A stretch of 39,098 nucleotides of DNA, taken from NCBI GenBank assembly GCA_022767345.1, contig JALEOD010000014.1:1-39098 (forward strand). Reading direction: 5' to 3'. The translations under genes were made by a program, and so were the position numbers. The notes beneath the pieces were generated by a model. The model was not told the origin of the DNA, made no database searches, and saw nothing but the letters and a program-made list of their open reading frames with translations. Shown here piece after piece: positions 24,924 to 33,074 of the stretch (positions within the stretch are counted from its first letter, which is position 1; every line of letters begins with the position of its first letter). This stretch comes from Emergencia sp. (lineage in GTDB: Bacteria; Bacillota; Clostridia; Peptostreptococcales; Anaerovoracaceae).

Positions 24924-25043
24924 CCCGGCGTGCGTTTAGGGGAAAAACAATTTCCCGGCGCATTTGTAAAACGACTGGCGCCAGCTGCTTGGATGAAATT
25001 TATGAATTTGCTCACGGCGGGAGAAATCCGCCGCGGGCAAATT
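24919..25043. repeat. 12-bp direct repeats and a second hairpin before dnaJ
   Basis: AATTTCCCGGCG occurs at 24919-24930 and 24949-24960, 30 bp apart. Further on, AATTTGC (25005-25011) and GGCGG (25016-25020) pair with CCGCC (25028-25032) and GCAAATT (25037-25043), a stem of 12 pairs with one internal loop. Together with copy 2 this fills the unusually long dnaK-dnaJ gap. No gene is seen. Confidence 0.6.
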
Positions 25044-25082
25044 TCTGCGTTATTGTAAATTAAGTAATGGAAGGTGAAAGGA

Positions 25083-26228
25083 ATGGCAGAAAAACGAGAT
25101 TATTATGAAGTCCTGGGTCTGCAAAAGGGGGCCAGCGACGATGAAATTAAAAAAGCCTTCCGAAAGATGGCGATGAAGTATCATCCAGATAGAAATCCGG
25201 GTGATAAGGAAGCCGAAGAAAAATTCAAAGAAGTGAATGAGGCTTACGGCGTTCTGTCCGATGCTGATAAAAAGAGCAAATATGACCGTTTTGGTCATGC
25301 CGGTGTGGATCCTAATGCTGGATTTGGAGGCGGCGGCTTCGGCGGAGGCGGCGGCTTTGATGATATCTTTGATATTTTCGGTAGCATGTTCGGTGGCGGA
25401 GGCGGCGGCTTTGGCGGCGGCGCAGCCAGAAGAAACGGACCTAAAAAGGGTCGTGATCTTCAGAAGGCGATTACCATCGAATTTGAAGAGGCTGCTTTCG
25501 GAACGAAGAAGGAAATCAGCATTAATAAATATGTAAAATGCAATACCTGCAGCGGAGAGGGAAATGCACCGGGCACAGAGAAAAAGACCTGCGCAAACTG
25601 CGGAGGAACCGGTCAGGTGCACACCGTGCAGAGAACGCCTTTTGGTCAGTTCCAGAGCACCGGTCCGTGCCCTGAATGCGGCGGCAAGGGTACGATTATC
25701 GAAACGCCTTGTCCGGACTGCGGAGGAACCGGCAAGGTGCGCAAGAATATCAAAATCAATGTGGATATTCCTGCCGGCGTGGACAATGACAGCGTAATTC
25801 CAATCAGAGGCCAGGGAGAGCCGGGTGAAAACGGCGGTCCAAACGGCGACCTCTACGTTGTAATTACCGTAAAACCGCACAAAGTATTCAGACGTGAACG
25901 CGATAACTTATACTTAGATATTCCAATCACATTCAACCAGGCCGCTTTAGGCGATGAAATCACCGTTCCGACTTTGGACGGCAAGGTTTCTTACAAAATA
26001 CCTGCAGGAACGCAGCCGAACACGGTGTTCCGTTTAAAAGGCAAGGGCATGAAGAATGTGCGCAGCGGCCGCATGGGCGACCTTTATGTGAAAGCTGTGC
26101 TGGAAGTTCCTACAAAGCTTAATGCAAAGCAGAAAAAAGCAATTGAGGATATGGGCAAGGCCGTAGACCACAAGTGCTATCAGAAAAAATCCAGCTTTGC
26201 GGAAAAGATGAAGGAACTGTTTAAATAA
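25083..26228 (+). CDS. dnaJ: Chaperone DnaJ (Hsp40, type I)
   Basis: The protein has 381 residues from ATG 25083; a GTG at 25074 is in frame but sits in the ribosome site. The J domain includes YHPDRNPGD with the HPD motif near residue 34. A Gly/Phe-rich linker (about 78-115) follows, then four zinc repeats [24 protein letters not shown] and CPDCGGTG, and the C-terminal substrate domains. It activates the DnaK ATPase. The usual Bacillota followers prmA and rsmE are absent; an AT-rich accessory block comes next. Confidence 0.98.
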   Translation: MAEKRDYYEVLGLQKGASDDEIKKAFRKMAMKYHPDRNPGDKEAEEKFKEVNEAYGVLSDADKKSKYDRFGHAGVDPNAGFGGGGFGGGGGFDDIFDIFGSMFGGGGGGFGGGAARRNGPKKGRDLQKAITIEFEEAAFGTKKEISINKYVKCNTCSGEGNAPGTEKKTCANCGGTGQVHTVQRTPFGQFQSTGPCPECGGKGTIIETPCPDCGGTGKVRKNIKINVDIPAGVDNDSVIPIRGQGEPGENGGPNGDLYVVITVKPHKVFRRERDNLYLDIPITFNQAALGDEITVPTLDGKVSYKIPAGTQPNTVFRLKGKGMKNVRSGRMGDLYVKAVLEVPTKLNAKQKKAIEDMGKAVDHKCYQKKSSFAEKMKELFK

Positions 26229-26284
26229 GAGGGGAAAATTTTTTAGGGATAGAGAAAAACTTAAAAGACCATACGAAAAATGAC

Positions 26285-26325
26285 AACACACCTATTAACC
26301 TGAAATTGGCTGGTAGGTGTGTTTT
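26285..26325 (+). terminator. Terminator after dnaJ
   Basis: ACACACCTA (26286-26294) pairs with TAGGTGTGT (26314-26322), followed by TTT. It ends the heat-shock operon. Confidence 0.85.
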
Positions 26326-26386
26326 GCTTAATATTTGCTCTGTTGTTATCATAAAAGAAGCTTTTGTTTGTAACGATCTTTTTTCA

Positions 26387-26415
26387 TTGTACATTTTCGT
26401 GAAACTGTGTATAGT
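26387..26415 (+). promoter_or_regulatory. Promoter of the MNT/HEPN pair
   Basis: TTGTAC (26387-26392), 17-base spacer, TATAGT (26410-26415), 32 bases before the ATG and ahead of the ribosome site AAAGGAGA. Confidence 0.7.
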
Positions 26416-26447
26416 AATTGTAAAGAAAAAGAGAAAGGAGATATGTA

Positions 26448-26774
26448 ATGTCGCTAATTGAGCAGAACGAATTGGTTGAAGGATTACTTTCCATTGTTGG
26501 TAAACGAATCGCAAGAATCGTACTTTATGGCTCTGTAGCACGCGGTACAGCTACTGTGGATTCAGATGTTGACATTGCAATACTTCTTTTTTCTTCTTTA
26601 GATAAGGAGCTTGAGAGTCAGCTTTCGGATTTTATTGTAGACATGAATTTAAAGTATGATAAGGTATATTCTGTAATCGATATAGGGATTGAAGAGTTTG
26701 AAGAATGGAGTAGCACTATTCCGTTTTACCGCAATGTTAATCAGGAGGGGATTGTATTATGGAAAGCCGCTTGA
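26448..26774 (+). CDS. MNT-type nucleotidyltransferase (MntA-like antitoxin)
   Basis: The protein has 108 residues. GSVARGTATVDSDVDIAIL (28-46) fits the GSX10DXD signature of minimal nucleotidyltransferases, with Gly28-Ser29 and metal ligands Asp40 and Asp42. In characterised type VII systems, the MNT protein adds AMP to a tyrosine of the HEPN toxin and silences it. The neighbour is a HEPN gene whose ATG overlaps the last 16 bases of this gene, as in those systems. AT content is higher than in the chaperone genes, suggesting transfer. Confidence 0.88.
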   Translation: MSLIEQNELVEGLLSIVGKRIARIVLYGSVARGTATVDSDVDIAILLFSSLDKELESQLSDFIVDMNLKYDKVYSVIDIGIEEFEEWSSTIPFYRNVNQEGIVLWKAA

Positions 26775-27160
26775 TTGAACTTTCAAAATATTGATATGAA
26801 AGAGCGGTAGAATCTCTGAAAGACGAAGAATTGCTATGCATTGAGATGCGTTACAGCTCAGCTGTGAACCGTGCTTATTATGCTATTTTTCATGCATTGC
26901 GTGCAGTAACGGCACTTGATGGTTTTGATTCAGGAAAACATTCAGGTGTGATAGCATATTTTAATCGTAATTATGTAAAAAATGGAATTTTTAATAAAAG
27001 GATTTCAAAAAATATTGATATGTCATTTCGCTTAAGAGAAAAAACTGATTATCAGGACTTGATTAATAGGGAAATGGCAGAAGAGCAGATCAATAAGGCC
27101 AAGGAAGTATTGTTAGAAGTTAAGCCGTATGTAGTATCTATTTGGGGAAAGGAAGAATAA
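26759..27160 (+). pseudogene. HEPN-domain protein (HepT-like toxin) with an early TGA
   Basis: From ATG 26759 the frame reads MESRLIELSKY, then TGA at 26792-26794 (codon 12), then YERAVESLKDEELL and a complete HEPN domain to 27160. A CGA (Arg) to TGA change would explain it. The core RAYYAIFHA has an R-x6-H arrangement typical of HEPN RNases. No good alternative start follows; TTG 26831 would lose the first helix. The toxin is therefore probably silent, unless the base is a sequencing error. The paired MNT gene is intact. Confidence 0.75.
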
Positions 27161-27179
27161 AACTGGAAAAGTATAAGAG

Positions 27180-27203
27180 CACCTGGTTTTGCTAGGTGTT
27201 TTT
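27180..27203 (+). terminator. Terminator after the HEPN gene
   Basis: CACCT (27180-27184) pairs with AGGTG (27194-27198), followed by five Ts. Short stem, but a good T tract. Confidence 0.7.
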
Positions 27204-27205
27204 GT

Positions 27206-27558
27206 GTTTTTGTATGACCACAGCAAGCCTTTGAAAACTTGGTTTTGCGGATTCTGACCGTATTTGTCCTATTTTGCTGTTGTGCGGTCAGATTTTGTAA
27301 TTTGCGGAAAAGGAACTACGGCGGCTTGTCTTTTGTGTAACAAAAGTGATACAGCCGTTTTTAGATGTGCACCATGGAGGCATTGAAGAATTGGAAGGAA
27401 TCTGAAGTTAAAGTACAAAATAGATTCAAATTGAGAATAATTAGAAATAATAAGTACAAAAAATATTTTTATAATATATATGAAGTTGAAATTTATTAGA
27501 AATTAATATACAATGCATATATAAAGTGTAAAATTATATATCATAGGGGGGAAGGGGA
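27206..27558. other. Gap with two structured segments and an AT-rich promoter zone
   Basis: TCTGACCG (27253-27260) pairs with CGGTCAGA (27285-27292). Next, ACGGC (27318-27322) pairs with GCCGT (27354-27358), enclosing CTTTTGT/ACAAAAG (27330-27346) and followed by Ts: a terminator shape. The ACGGCGG plus TTTTGTRTAACAAAAG combination also occurs at 1814-1836. From 27400 the sequence is very AT-rich with repeated ATTAGAAAT and leads to GGGGGGAAGGGG, the ribosome site of the sigma factor gene. No gene is seen. Confidence 0.5.
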
Positions 27559-28104
27559 ATGTTTTTTTCGATTATACAGATTATTGCAGACACCATTGAA
27601 GAGGTTGAAGAGCTATATCGGAATATGATGAATGCTGTGGCATATCGTGTTCTGCAAAACTATCACAGTGCGGAGGATGCTGTGCAGGAGGCGTTGTTTA
27701 GTTTGTCCCAGAATATGAACAAACTGGATAATATCCATTCAGATCGGAGCCGGAACTATATCTATACTGTGACGCAAAATGCCGCACTGAGCCTTTTGCG
27801 CAAAGAAAAAAGGCAGAATGGAGGAAACGATAACGGCAATGATGACGATATCGAGAATTTTCCCGGACAACTGGATATAGATGCTTTTGTCAATAGATAC
27901 GGATTCAGTTCTCAGGTGACCGAGGCTTTGGAGCAGCTTAAGCCTTTGGATCGGGATATTCTTTGTTACCGCTACGGTGCGGGCTATAGTGTAAAGGAAA
28001 TTGCAAAGTATATCGGTCAAAGCAGAGATTTTGTGTATAAGCGCATGCAGCGCGCTGAAGTTAAACTGGCTGAAATTCTTAGCAGAAAGGAGACGAACCA
28101 GTGA
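27559..28104 (+). CDS. ECF-like RNA polymerase sigma factor
   Basis: The protein has 181 residues. The sigma-2 region covers about 15-85 (LYRNMMNAVAYRVLQNYHSAEDAVQEAL, then RNYIYTVTQNAALSLLRKEKR), a variable acidic linker follows, and sigma-4 covers about 118-175 (ALEQLKPLDRDILCYRYGAGY and VKEIAKYIGQSRDFVYKRMQRA). It directs polymerase to a small regulon. The next gene starts within its stop codon and encodes a membrane protein, the usual place for an anti-sigma partner. Targets may include the secreted proteins downstream; this is inference. Confidence 0.87.
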   Translation: MFFSIIQIIADTIEEVEELYRNMMNAVAYRVLQNYHSAEDAVQEALFSLSQNMNKLDNIHSDRSRNYIYTVTQNAALSLLRKEKRQNGGNDNGNDDDIENFPGQLDIDAFVNRYGFSSQVTEALEQLKPLDRDILCYRYGAGYSVKEIAKYIGQSRDFVYKRMQRAEVKLAEILSRKETNQ

Positions 28105-28730
28105 ATGCGAAGAGACAGGCAAAAAAGATCTTGAAACTTTATGGTAAATCGGAGTATCAGGCTCGAATTGATTATATGAAAGGATTTTTCCCAGAGGAAC
28201 CTTCATATGTAGGCCGTATCGAATGGAAACATCTTGGCAAACGCTGTCTGATGATTGCCTTCATTCTGACCCTGACTTTGGCTATGGCTGTAGTGGTTGC
28301 CAGTGCTTTCGGTGTTCAATTATTTGGATTTAACCTTTTTGAGTACTCTGATCATACAGAAATCAGCAGAGACAAGGAAGTGGTGATAGAGGGTGAAACC
28401 CGGTTCTACAAGCCGACCTATGTACCCGAAGGGTATGAGCTGATTAATACTGACGAGTTCTTTGATGAAAGTATCGACCATGTATATGAGGATAAACAGG
28501 GAAATTATCTGTATATTGAACAGAGCGCTGCGGATAGTCTTTCGGCTAATGTAAATAATGAAGATTGCGTCAGAGAAAATAAAGAGGTAGATGGTATGGA
28601 GATTTTGGTATATCGATATACCGATGGCAGCGGAAGCATGTGGATGTTCGTAAAGGGGAAGAACTATTGCGATATATACAGCATTTTGCCAGATGAGGAA
28701 ATCGAGAAAATTATAAAGGGACTGCAATGA
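28101..28730 (+). CDS. DUF4367 membrane protein, probable anti-sigma partner
   Basis: The protein has 209 residues; the GTG start overlaps the sigma factor stop. A cytosolic basic segment (1-45), one membrane helix (about 50-70, LMIAFILTLTLAMAVVVASAF), then an extracellular DUF4367-like domain: FYKPTYVPEGYELINTDEF, a strand-rich middle, and YCDIYSILPDEEIEKIIKGL at the end. DUF4367 proteins are commonly encoded next to ECF sigma factors and resemble sensors or anti-sigma factors. There is no zinc-binding ZAS motif in the cytosolic part, so sigma binding is unproven. Confidence 0.75.
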   Translation: MNAKRQAKKILKLYGKSEYQARIDYMKGFFPEEPSYVGRIEWKHLGKRCLMIAFILTLTLAMAVVVASAFGVQLFGFNLFEYSDHTEISRDKEVVIEGETRFYKPTYVPEGYELINTDEFFDESIDHVYEDKQGNYLYIEQSAADSLSANVNNEDCVRENKEVDGMEILVYRYTDGSGSMWMFVKGKNYCDIYSILPDEEIEKIIKGLQ

Positions 28731-28931
28731 GGAAAATATTCATAGGTAACTTGTGGCGATTTTACTTTCTATTGGAATGATACAATATGCCTTAACCAAA
28801 AAAGAATTAATTCCAGTAAAAAATTTTATGAAAAATTTTCATAATTTGTCCAATTTCTTAAAAATGCTGCGTTTACATAGCAGAGGGATAAATTTAAAGG
28901 AAAAGAGAGAATGGAAGGGGGGTGAACTTTT

Positions 28932-29354
28932 ATGAGAAAGTTGCTATGTGTCATATTATCGACTGCCATGGTATTAGCTACCTGTGTATGTAGCTTTGGT
29001 GCAATGAAACCGGCTGACGGAGTGACAGAACCTCAATATGTTTCAACAGAAAGGGTTACTTCAGCTACTGTCATTTCGGAAAGTACTGCGTCTTATTATG
29101 CCAAGTTTGCACCGAAAGCAGGACAAAACATAAGTTATGTCAAAGCCACGCTGAAACTGGTTAATAGTGCAGGAACGGTTGTAAAAACCAAGTCAGAAAT
29201 GATTTATAATGTAGGCGGATATTTCAAAATATCCGATACAAAAGCGTTATCTGCAAAAGGAACCTATCACGCGGAGTATACTTTAAAAGTGTATGACAAG
29301 TCAGATAGTCTGATAGAAACCATTAAGGGGCAATCAGGTACGGCTAGGTATTAG
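28932..29354 (+). CDS. Small secreted protein of unknown function
   Basis: The protein has 140 residues. A signal peptide (about 1-24, ending CSFGA-M) precedes a strand-rich domain without cysteines, suggestive of an immunoglobulin-like fold (YVKATLKLVNSAGTVVKTKS, YHAEYTLKVYDKSDSL). No family recognised. GGGGGGTGAAC precedes the ATG. It lies downstream of the sigma/DUF4367 pair and may be a target of it. Confidence 0.65.
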   Translation: MRKLLCVILSTAMVLATCVCSFGAMKPADGVTEPQYVSTERVTSATVISESTASYYAKFAPKAGQNISYVKATLKLVNSAGTVVKTKSEMIYNVGGYFKISDTKALSAKGTYHAEYTLKVYDKSDSLIETIKGQSGTARY

Positions 29355-29503
29355 GTTCTACAAGAAAGAGTTTTTCAGAAATAGATCCAGTGTTGGGAGC
29401 ACATAAAAACTATTTAGAAAAACTCCTAGACTCATTATAGTTGATGACGGTTTTGAAATCAATGAGATTTTGAAACATTTTTAGAAAATCGGGAGGTAAA
29501 ACG

Positions 29504-30199
29504 ATGGCAAGCAATAAAGGTTTTAAAGCAATTACGCTGACACTCTGTATGGTATTGTTGGTGGGTCTAGTTCCAAGCATGGCGTTTGCGGAAACAGAAT
29601 CCATGCAGACGCAGAATGCGCAGCAGATTCAGGAAGAATATCAGGTTGTCGATGGGCAGGCTGTAAAAGTGATGCATAGGAATACAGAAACCACGGGACA
29701 GGGTAAGGCTGTTGAACTGGACGGGTATACTCGTTACGTTGCAAATTGTTCTGAAGATGAAATCGTTGTAAACGGCAATTCGGTTATATCGATTACAACG
29801 GAAGGCGACGAACCAGGTGTACAGCCTAGAAGCAGAACGAGACAATCTACACCGGCTTATGGTAGTGCGAAAGACTATACTGTAAAAGTGGGTACGGTGA
29901 CTAAAAACATTGAATTTGAAAAAGCGATTTGTAAACTGGCTGTAAGTGCAGTTTTTACAGGTATAGGAATATATTTACCAGCCGCTTTTAGTGTGTATAG
30001 TTACGTTGCAGAAAAGATTATTGATGCAGCAATAGATGGATGCAGGGATTCAAAGATATCTGTCTTAAAAGAAACGACTTATAGAACAAAGGATATGGGA
30101 GCGCTGTATAATAAATTTAATCAGGAATGGTATGTGAAAAAGAGTGATGGCAGCTTAAAGCACGCGTCATCATCAGTTTGCTACGATTATTTTTGGTAA
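29504..30199 (+). CDS. Secreted protein with a central hydrophobic segment
   Basis: The protein has 231 residues. A signal peptide (about 1-29, ending MAFA-E), a polar Gln-rich region (30-120), then a long hydrophobic stretch at about 143-172 (KLAVSAVFTGIGIYLPAAFS is its core), and a polar, aromatic C-terminus ending CYDYFW. A buried hydrophobic segment after a signal peptide can mean membrane insertion, as in some bacteriocin-like or pore-forming proteins, but no family is recognised. GGGAGG precedes the ATG. It lies in the AT-rich block with the sigma factor. Confidence 0.6.
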   Translation: MASNKGFKAITLTLCMVLLVGLVPSMAFAETESMQTQNAQQIQEEYQVVDGQAVKVMHRNTETTGQGKAVELDGYTRYVANCSEDEIVVNGNSVISITTEGDEPGVQPRSRTRQSTPAYGSAKDYTVKVGTVTKNIEFEKAICKLAVSAVFTGIGIYLPAAFSVYSYVAEKIIDAAIDGCRDSKISVLKETTYRTKDMGALYNKFNQEWYVKKSDGSLKHASSSVCYDYFW

Positions 30200-30216
30200 T
30201 ATTCAGGTGCAGTTTG

Positions 30217-30251
30217 TTTAGAGTCGGAAAAATTTTCTTTCCGACTCTAAA
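30217..30251 (+). terminator. 14-bp perfect hairpin after the secreted protein gene
   Basis: TTTAGAGTCGGAAA (30217-30230) pairs exactly with TTTCCGACTCTAAA (30238-30251) over a 7-base loop. There is no long T tract after it, so termination strength is uncertain. It may instead protect the mRNA end. Confidence 0.6.
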
Positions 30252-30282
30252 TTATAGAAGCTAACCGAAAGGAATGCGTAAA

Positions 30283-31365
30283 ATGAGTAAAAAGCAAAAA
30301 GGTGAAAAAGAGGGAATTGGATGGAAATGGAGCATTGTAGTTTTTATAGGTGCTCTGATCCTTACTTTTATCGTATATCCAAATATGCGAGAACTTTTGG
30401 ACCCAAATAAGTACGAAGGGGAAGATATCTGCATTGTCAGCAAAAATGATGAATACTTCTTTGTTAATTTCGAAAATAAAATTGTAACGCCGGAAAAGTA
30501 TGATTATATAGCAGGTCTCAATCAGAAAGGGTATTATCGGTATTTACAAGATAATAAATGGGGCTATTTGAGCGGAGTTTTAGAAGTGCGTATGGAAGCC
30601 CAATATGATGACTGTGGTAGTTTTTCCAATGAATTGGCGCCGGTATCAAAGGATAACAAGTGGTGGTATATTGATTTGTTCTTCAACGATAAAATTGAAG
30701 GCCCTTTTGATTGGGCAGGCGAATTTTACGGTGGGAAAGCCATTGTAAAGAAAGAAAAGGAATTCTTTATTATTGACCAGGATGGAAAAGAATTGGATGG
30801 ACCGTTTTATTCGTGCGACAGAGTATACGAGAATGGTTTTTTGATTCGCAGGACAAAAGAGGATAAGCTCACATTGTTAGATCAAAATTTATCTGAAGTA
30901 AAGTGGAAAGGTCGGTCCATATCAGATCCTATTTTTGTAACGAAAACAATGACTGCGATGACTTACCGTGAGGGAGAACAGACAAAATGCAGGTTGATTG
31001 ATTTGGAGACTGATAAAGTGTTGCTGGATAATATGGACACGATTGTAATTAGTCTGGACAAAAAGATTATTTGCAAAAAAGGTAAACAATGGATGTTTGC
31101 CTATCCGCAGACAGGAAAATTTATCAATTTTGATGCTGAGGAGATTGCCGCAAACTCAAAGAATTTATATCCTATAAAAAAGGATGGTTATTGGGGAGCT
31201 GTAAATGAAAAAGGGAACATTGTGATAGAACCTGCATATGAGATGATAGGACCATTTGAGGATGGCTTTGCGTCTGTAAAGGCCGAAGGTAAATGGGGCG
31301 TTATTGATGAGAATGGAGAAATTCTTCTTCCTTGTGAATATGATTTTGCAGAATATACCCAATAA
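30283..31365 (+). CDS. Membrane-anchored WG-repeat protein
   Basis: ATG 30283 is chosen because GAAAGGA lies about 9 bases before it; ATG 30274 is too close to that site. The protein has 360 residues. One membrane helix (about 14-33, SIVVFIGALILTFIVYPN) is followed by a series of repeats of about 35-45 residues carrying KWGYL, KWWYI, YWGAVNEKGNIVIEPAYEMI and KWGVIDENGEILLP. These are WG beta-propeller-like repeats. Such proteins often bind ligands or proteins at the cell surface. Role here unknown. Confidence 0.83.
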   Translation: MSKKQKGEKEGIGWKWSIVVFIGALILTFIVYPNMRELLDPNKYEGEDICIVSKNDEYFFVNFENKIVTPEKYDYIAGLNQKGYYRYLQDNKWGYLSGVLEVRMEAQYDDCGSFSNELAPVSKDNKWWYIDLFFNDKIEGPFDWAGEFYGGKAIVKKEKEFFIIDQDGKELDGPFYSCDRVYENGFLIRRTKEDKLTLLDQNLSEVKWKGRSISDPIFVTKTMTAMTYREGEQTKCRLIDLETDKVLLDNMDTIVISLDKKIICKKGKQWMFAYPQTGKFINFDAEEIAANSKNLYPIKKDGYWGAVNEKGNIVIEPAYEMIGPFEDGFASVKAEGKWGVIDENGEILLPCEYDFAEYTQ

Positions 31366-31443
31366 GATTATACCAAATTTTTAATTGCCTTATAAAAGAT
31401 AGTATAGTTATAATACCAAAAAGTTTATTAGAGGAGCAGCAAC

Positions 31444-31700
31444 ATGAAGATAAAAAGTAAGATTATCATGATACTTTGTATTTTTTGGCAGGGGGAATGC
31501 TGTATCAATATATGGATTACAAAAACACGGTGCCTGTACCGGAACTCGCATATTCTCAGGAGTATACAGCCGGAACAGGAAATATTAAAGGCGACGTGAG
31601 AGTGGAGTATTTTGAATCACATGGCAAGGCATTTGAAATAGGCGCTAACAGCTATGGTTATGCTGTGTTCAAAGATCCAAAAGAAAAAGGTGCGGATTAG
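31444..31700 (+). pseudogene. Small membrane-anchored protein, frameshifted at a T run
   Basis: ATG 31444 follows GAGGAG and opens MKIKSKIIMILCIF, but the frame fails at the six Ts of 31481-31486. The -1 frame continues LAGGMLYQYMDYKNTVPVPE to 31700. One extra T gives an 85-residue protein with a single hydrophobic anchor and a short polar domain. It is either a true deletion, a homopolymer sequencing error, or a phase-variable tract. No family recognised. Confidence 0.6.
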
Positions 31701-31771
31701 GTGGAGTTTATACTTTCTTTTTTAGACATATATGATAACAGTTTTCCTTATGAGGGATAGTAACCGACACG

Positions 31772-31816
31772 GCTTCAGGCAATAAAAAACTGGGGCCGTT
31801 TTTTATTGCCTGAAGC
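31772..31816. terminator. 18-bp perfect inverted repeat, probable two-way terminator
   Basis: GCTTCAGGCAATAAAAAA (31772-31789) pairs exactly with TTTTTTATTGCCTGAAGC (31799-31816) over a 9-base loop. The A and T runs sit inside the stem. It stops one base before the sigma-54 -24 element of the next gene, so it insulates that promoter from the accessory block. Confidence 0.7.
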
Positions 31817-31832
31817 TGGCATATTTCTTGCT
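31817..31832 (+). promoter_or_regulatory. Sigma-54 (RpoN) promoter before the alcohol dehydrogenase
   Basis: TGGCATATTTCTTGCT: GG at 31818-31819 and GC at 31830-31831, with the obligatory 10 bases between. The start site would be near 31843. The first half TGGCA and second half TTGCT match the -24/-12 consensus closely. Confidence 0.75.
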
Positions 31833-31898
31833 TCTAACTAATTTATACACGGCAATCACAAACAACCATAAACAATTAAAAAATACGGAGGTAAGTAT

Positions 31899-33074
31899 AT
31901 GTACGATTTTCATTTTAGTATTCCTACGGAAATATATTTTGGAAAAGAAAGTGAGATGAAGGCCGGCGCGCTGATGGCACAGCAGGTCGGAAAAGGGGGC
32001 AGGGTACTTCTGATTTATGGCAGTGAGCGAATTTTTCATACAGGATTGGGAGATAAACTGGTTTCATCACTGCAGGACGCAGGCTGCACGGTATTTAAGC
32101 TGGGCGGCGTGAGGCCTAATGCGGATGCCGCATATATCAGGAAAGCCATTGACGTCGTTCGCAAAGAGGGCATAGACGGTATACTGGCAGTAGGCGGCGG
32201 CAGTGTCATAGACTCGGCGAAGGCTGCCGCCGCAGGCGCTTTTTTTGACGGCGATATCATAGCGCTTTATCAAAACCCCGAGCGTTGTCCGGAAAAGTTT
32301 CTTCCGGTTGGAGCGGTTGTGACCTTGCCGGCGACAGCCAGTGAGTCTAATGCGATGTCAGTCATCAGTGACGATGTAACCGGAAAGAAAATCGCGAGGG
32401 TGTTTGAACGGTCTAAACCGAAATTTGCACTGCTCAATCCGGCGCTGACGATGTCGGTCAGCAGCTTTCAGACGGCCAGCGGGGGATTTGATATCTTTGC
32501 CCATGCTTTTGAGCGGTACTTTGATCTGAACAGAAAGAGCAGCCTCCTTGACCGTATGACTTTGGCGCTGATGAAAGAGATTGTCGGGACATTGCCAAAG
32601 ACGCTGCAAAATCCCGGTGATGAGGCTCTTCGCGGTGAACTGATGCTGGCGGCTGCGGTTGCGCACAATGATATGCTGGGACCGGGTGGAGATTTTGCCT
32701 GTCACGAGATGAGCCATCAGATTACGGAAACCTTTCATGTAGCCCACGGCGCAGCCCTTGCCATGCTGATACCGGCATGGTGTGAATATGTCAGTCATCA
32801 GGCGCCGGCGCGGTTTGCGGCTTTCTATCAGGAAGTCTTTGATGTGCAGGGAGAGCGGCCGCAGGATATTATAGAGAAAGGAATTTCCGCTCTTCGCAGA
32901 TTTATTGACAGTCTGGAGCTTTTGCAGACAATAGAAACAACAGAACAGCTTGACCTTGCCGCGCTTGCGGTGCAGACTTTAGACGGCAGACCATTTATCG
33001 GATGGGGACTCACCGGTCTGACCGCCTTTGACATAGAGCAGATATACAGGAAAATCATCCGAACTGTTGCGTAG
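31899..33074 (+). CDS. Iron-containing alcohol dehydrogenase
   Basis: The protein has 391 residues. The Rossmann-like part includes AVGGGSVIDSAKAAA (97-111), the NAD(P)-binding glycine motif; PATASESNAMSVI follows. Metal ligands are likely Asp198 and His202 (GGFDIFAHAFE), His269 (CHEMSH) and His283 (HVAHGAALA). The layout is that of the butanol dehydrogenase/YqhD group, which interconverts aldehydes and alcohols. GGAGG precedes the ATG. A sigma-54 promoter lies 70-80 bases upstream, so expression should need an enhancer-binding activator. The aldehyde is unknown. Confidence 0.93.
   Translation: MYDFHFSIPTEIYFGKESEMKAGALMAQQVGKGGRVLLIYGSERIFHTGLGDKLVSSLQDAGCTVFKLGGVRPNADAAYIRKAIDVVRKEGIDGILAVGGGSVIDSAKAAAAGAFFDGDIIALYQNPERCPEKFLPVGAVVTLPATASESNAMSVISDDVTGKKIARVFERSKPKFALLNPALTMSVSSFQTASGGFDIFAHAFERYFDLNRKSSLLDRMTLALMKEIVGTLPKTLQNPGDEALRGELMLAAAVAHNDMLGPGGDFACHEMSHQITETFHVAHGAALAMLIPAWCEYVSHQAPARFAAFYQEVFDVQGERPQDIIEKGISALRRFIDSLELLQTIETTEQLDLAALAVQTLDGRPFIGWGLTGLTAFDIEQIYRKIIRTVA

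Noticed and set aside
26792-26794. TGA as a selenocysteine codon in the HEPN gene
   Set aside because: There is no selenoprotein family context, and Arg (CGA) fits the reading frame with one base change.
28753-28935. 60-codon frame ending WKGGELL
   Set aside because: Its end is the ribosome site of the next gene, it has no good start, and the composition is that of an AT-rich leader.
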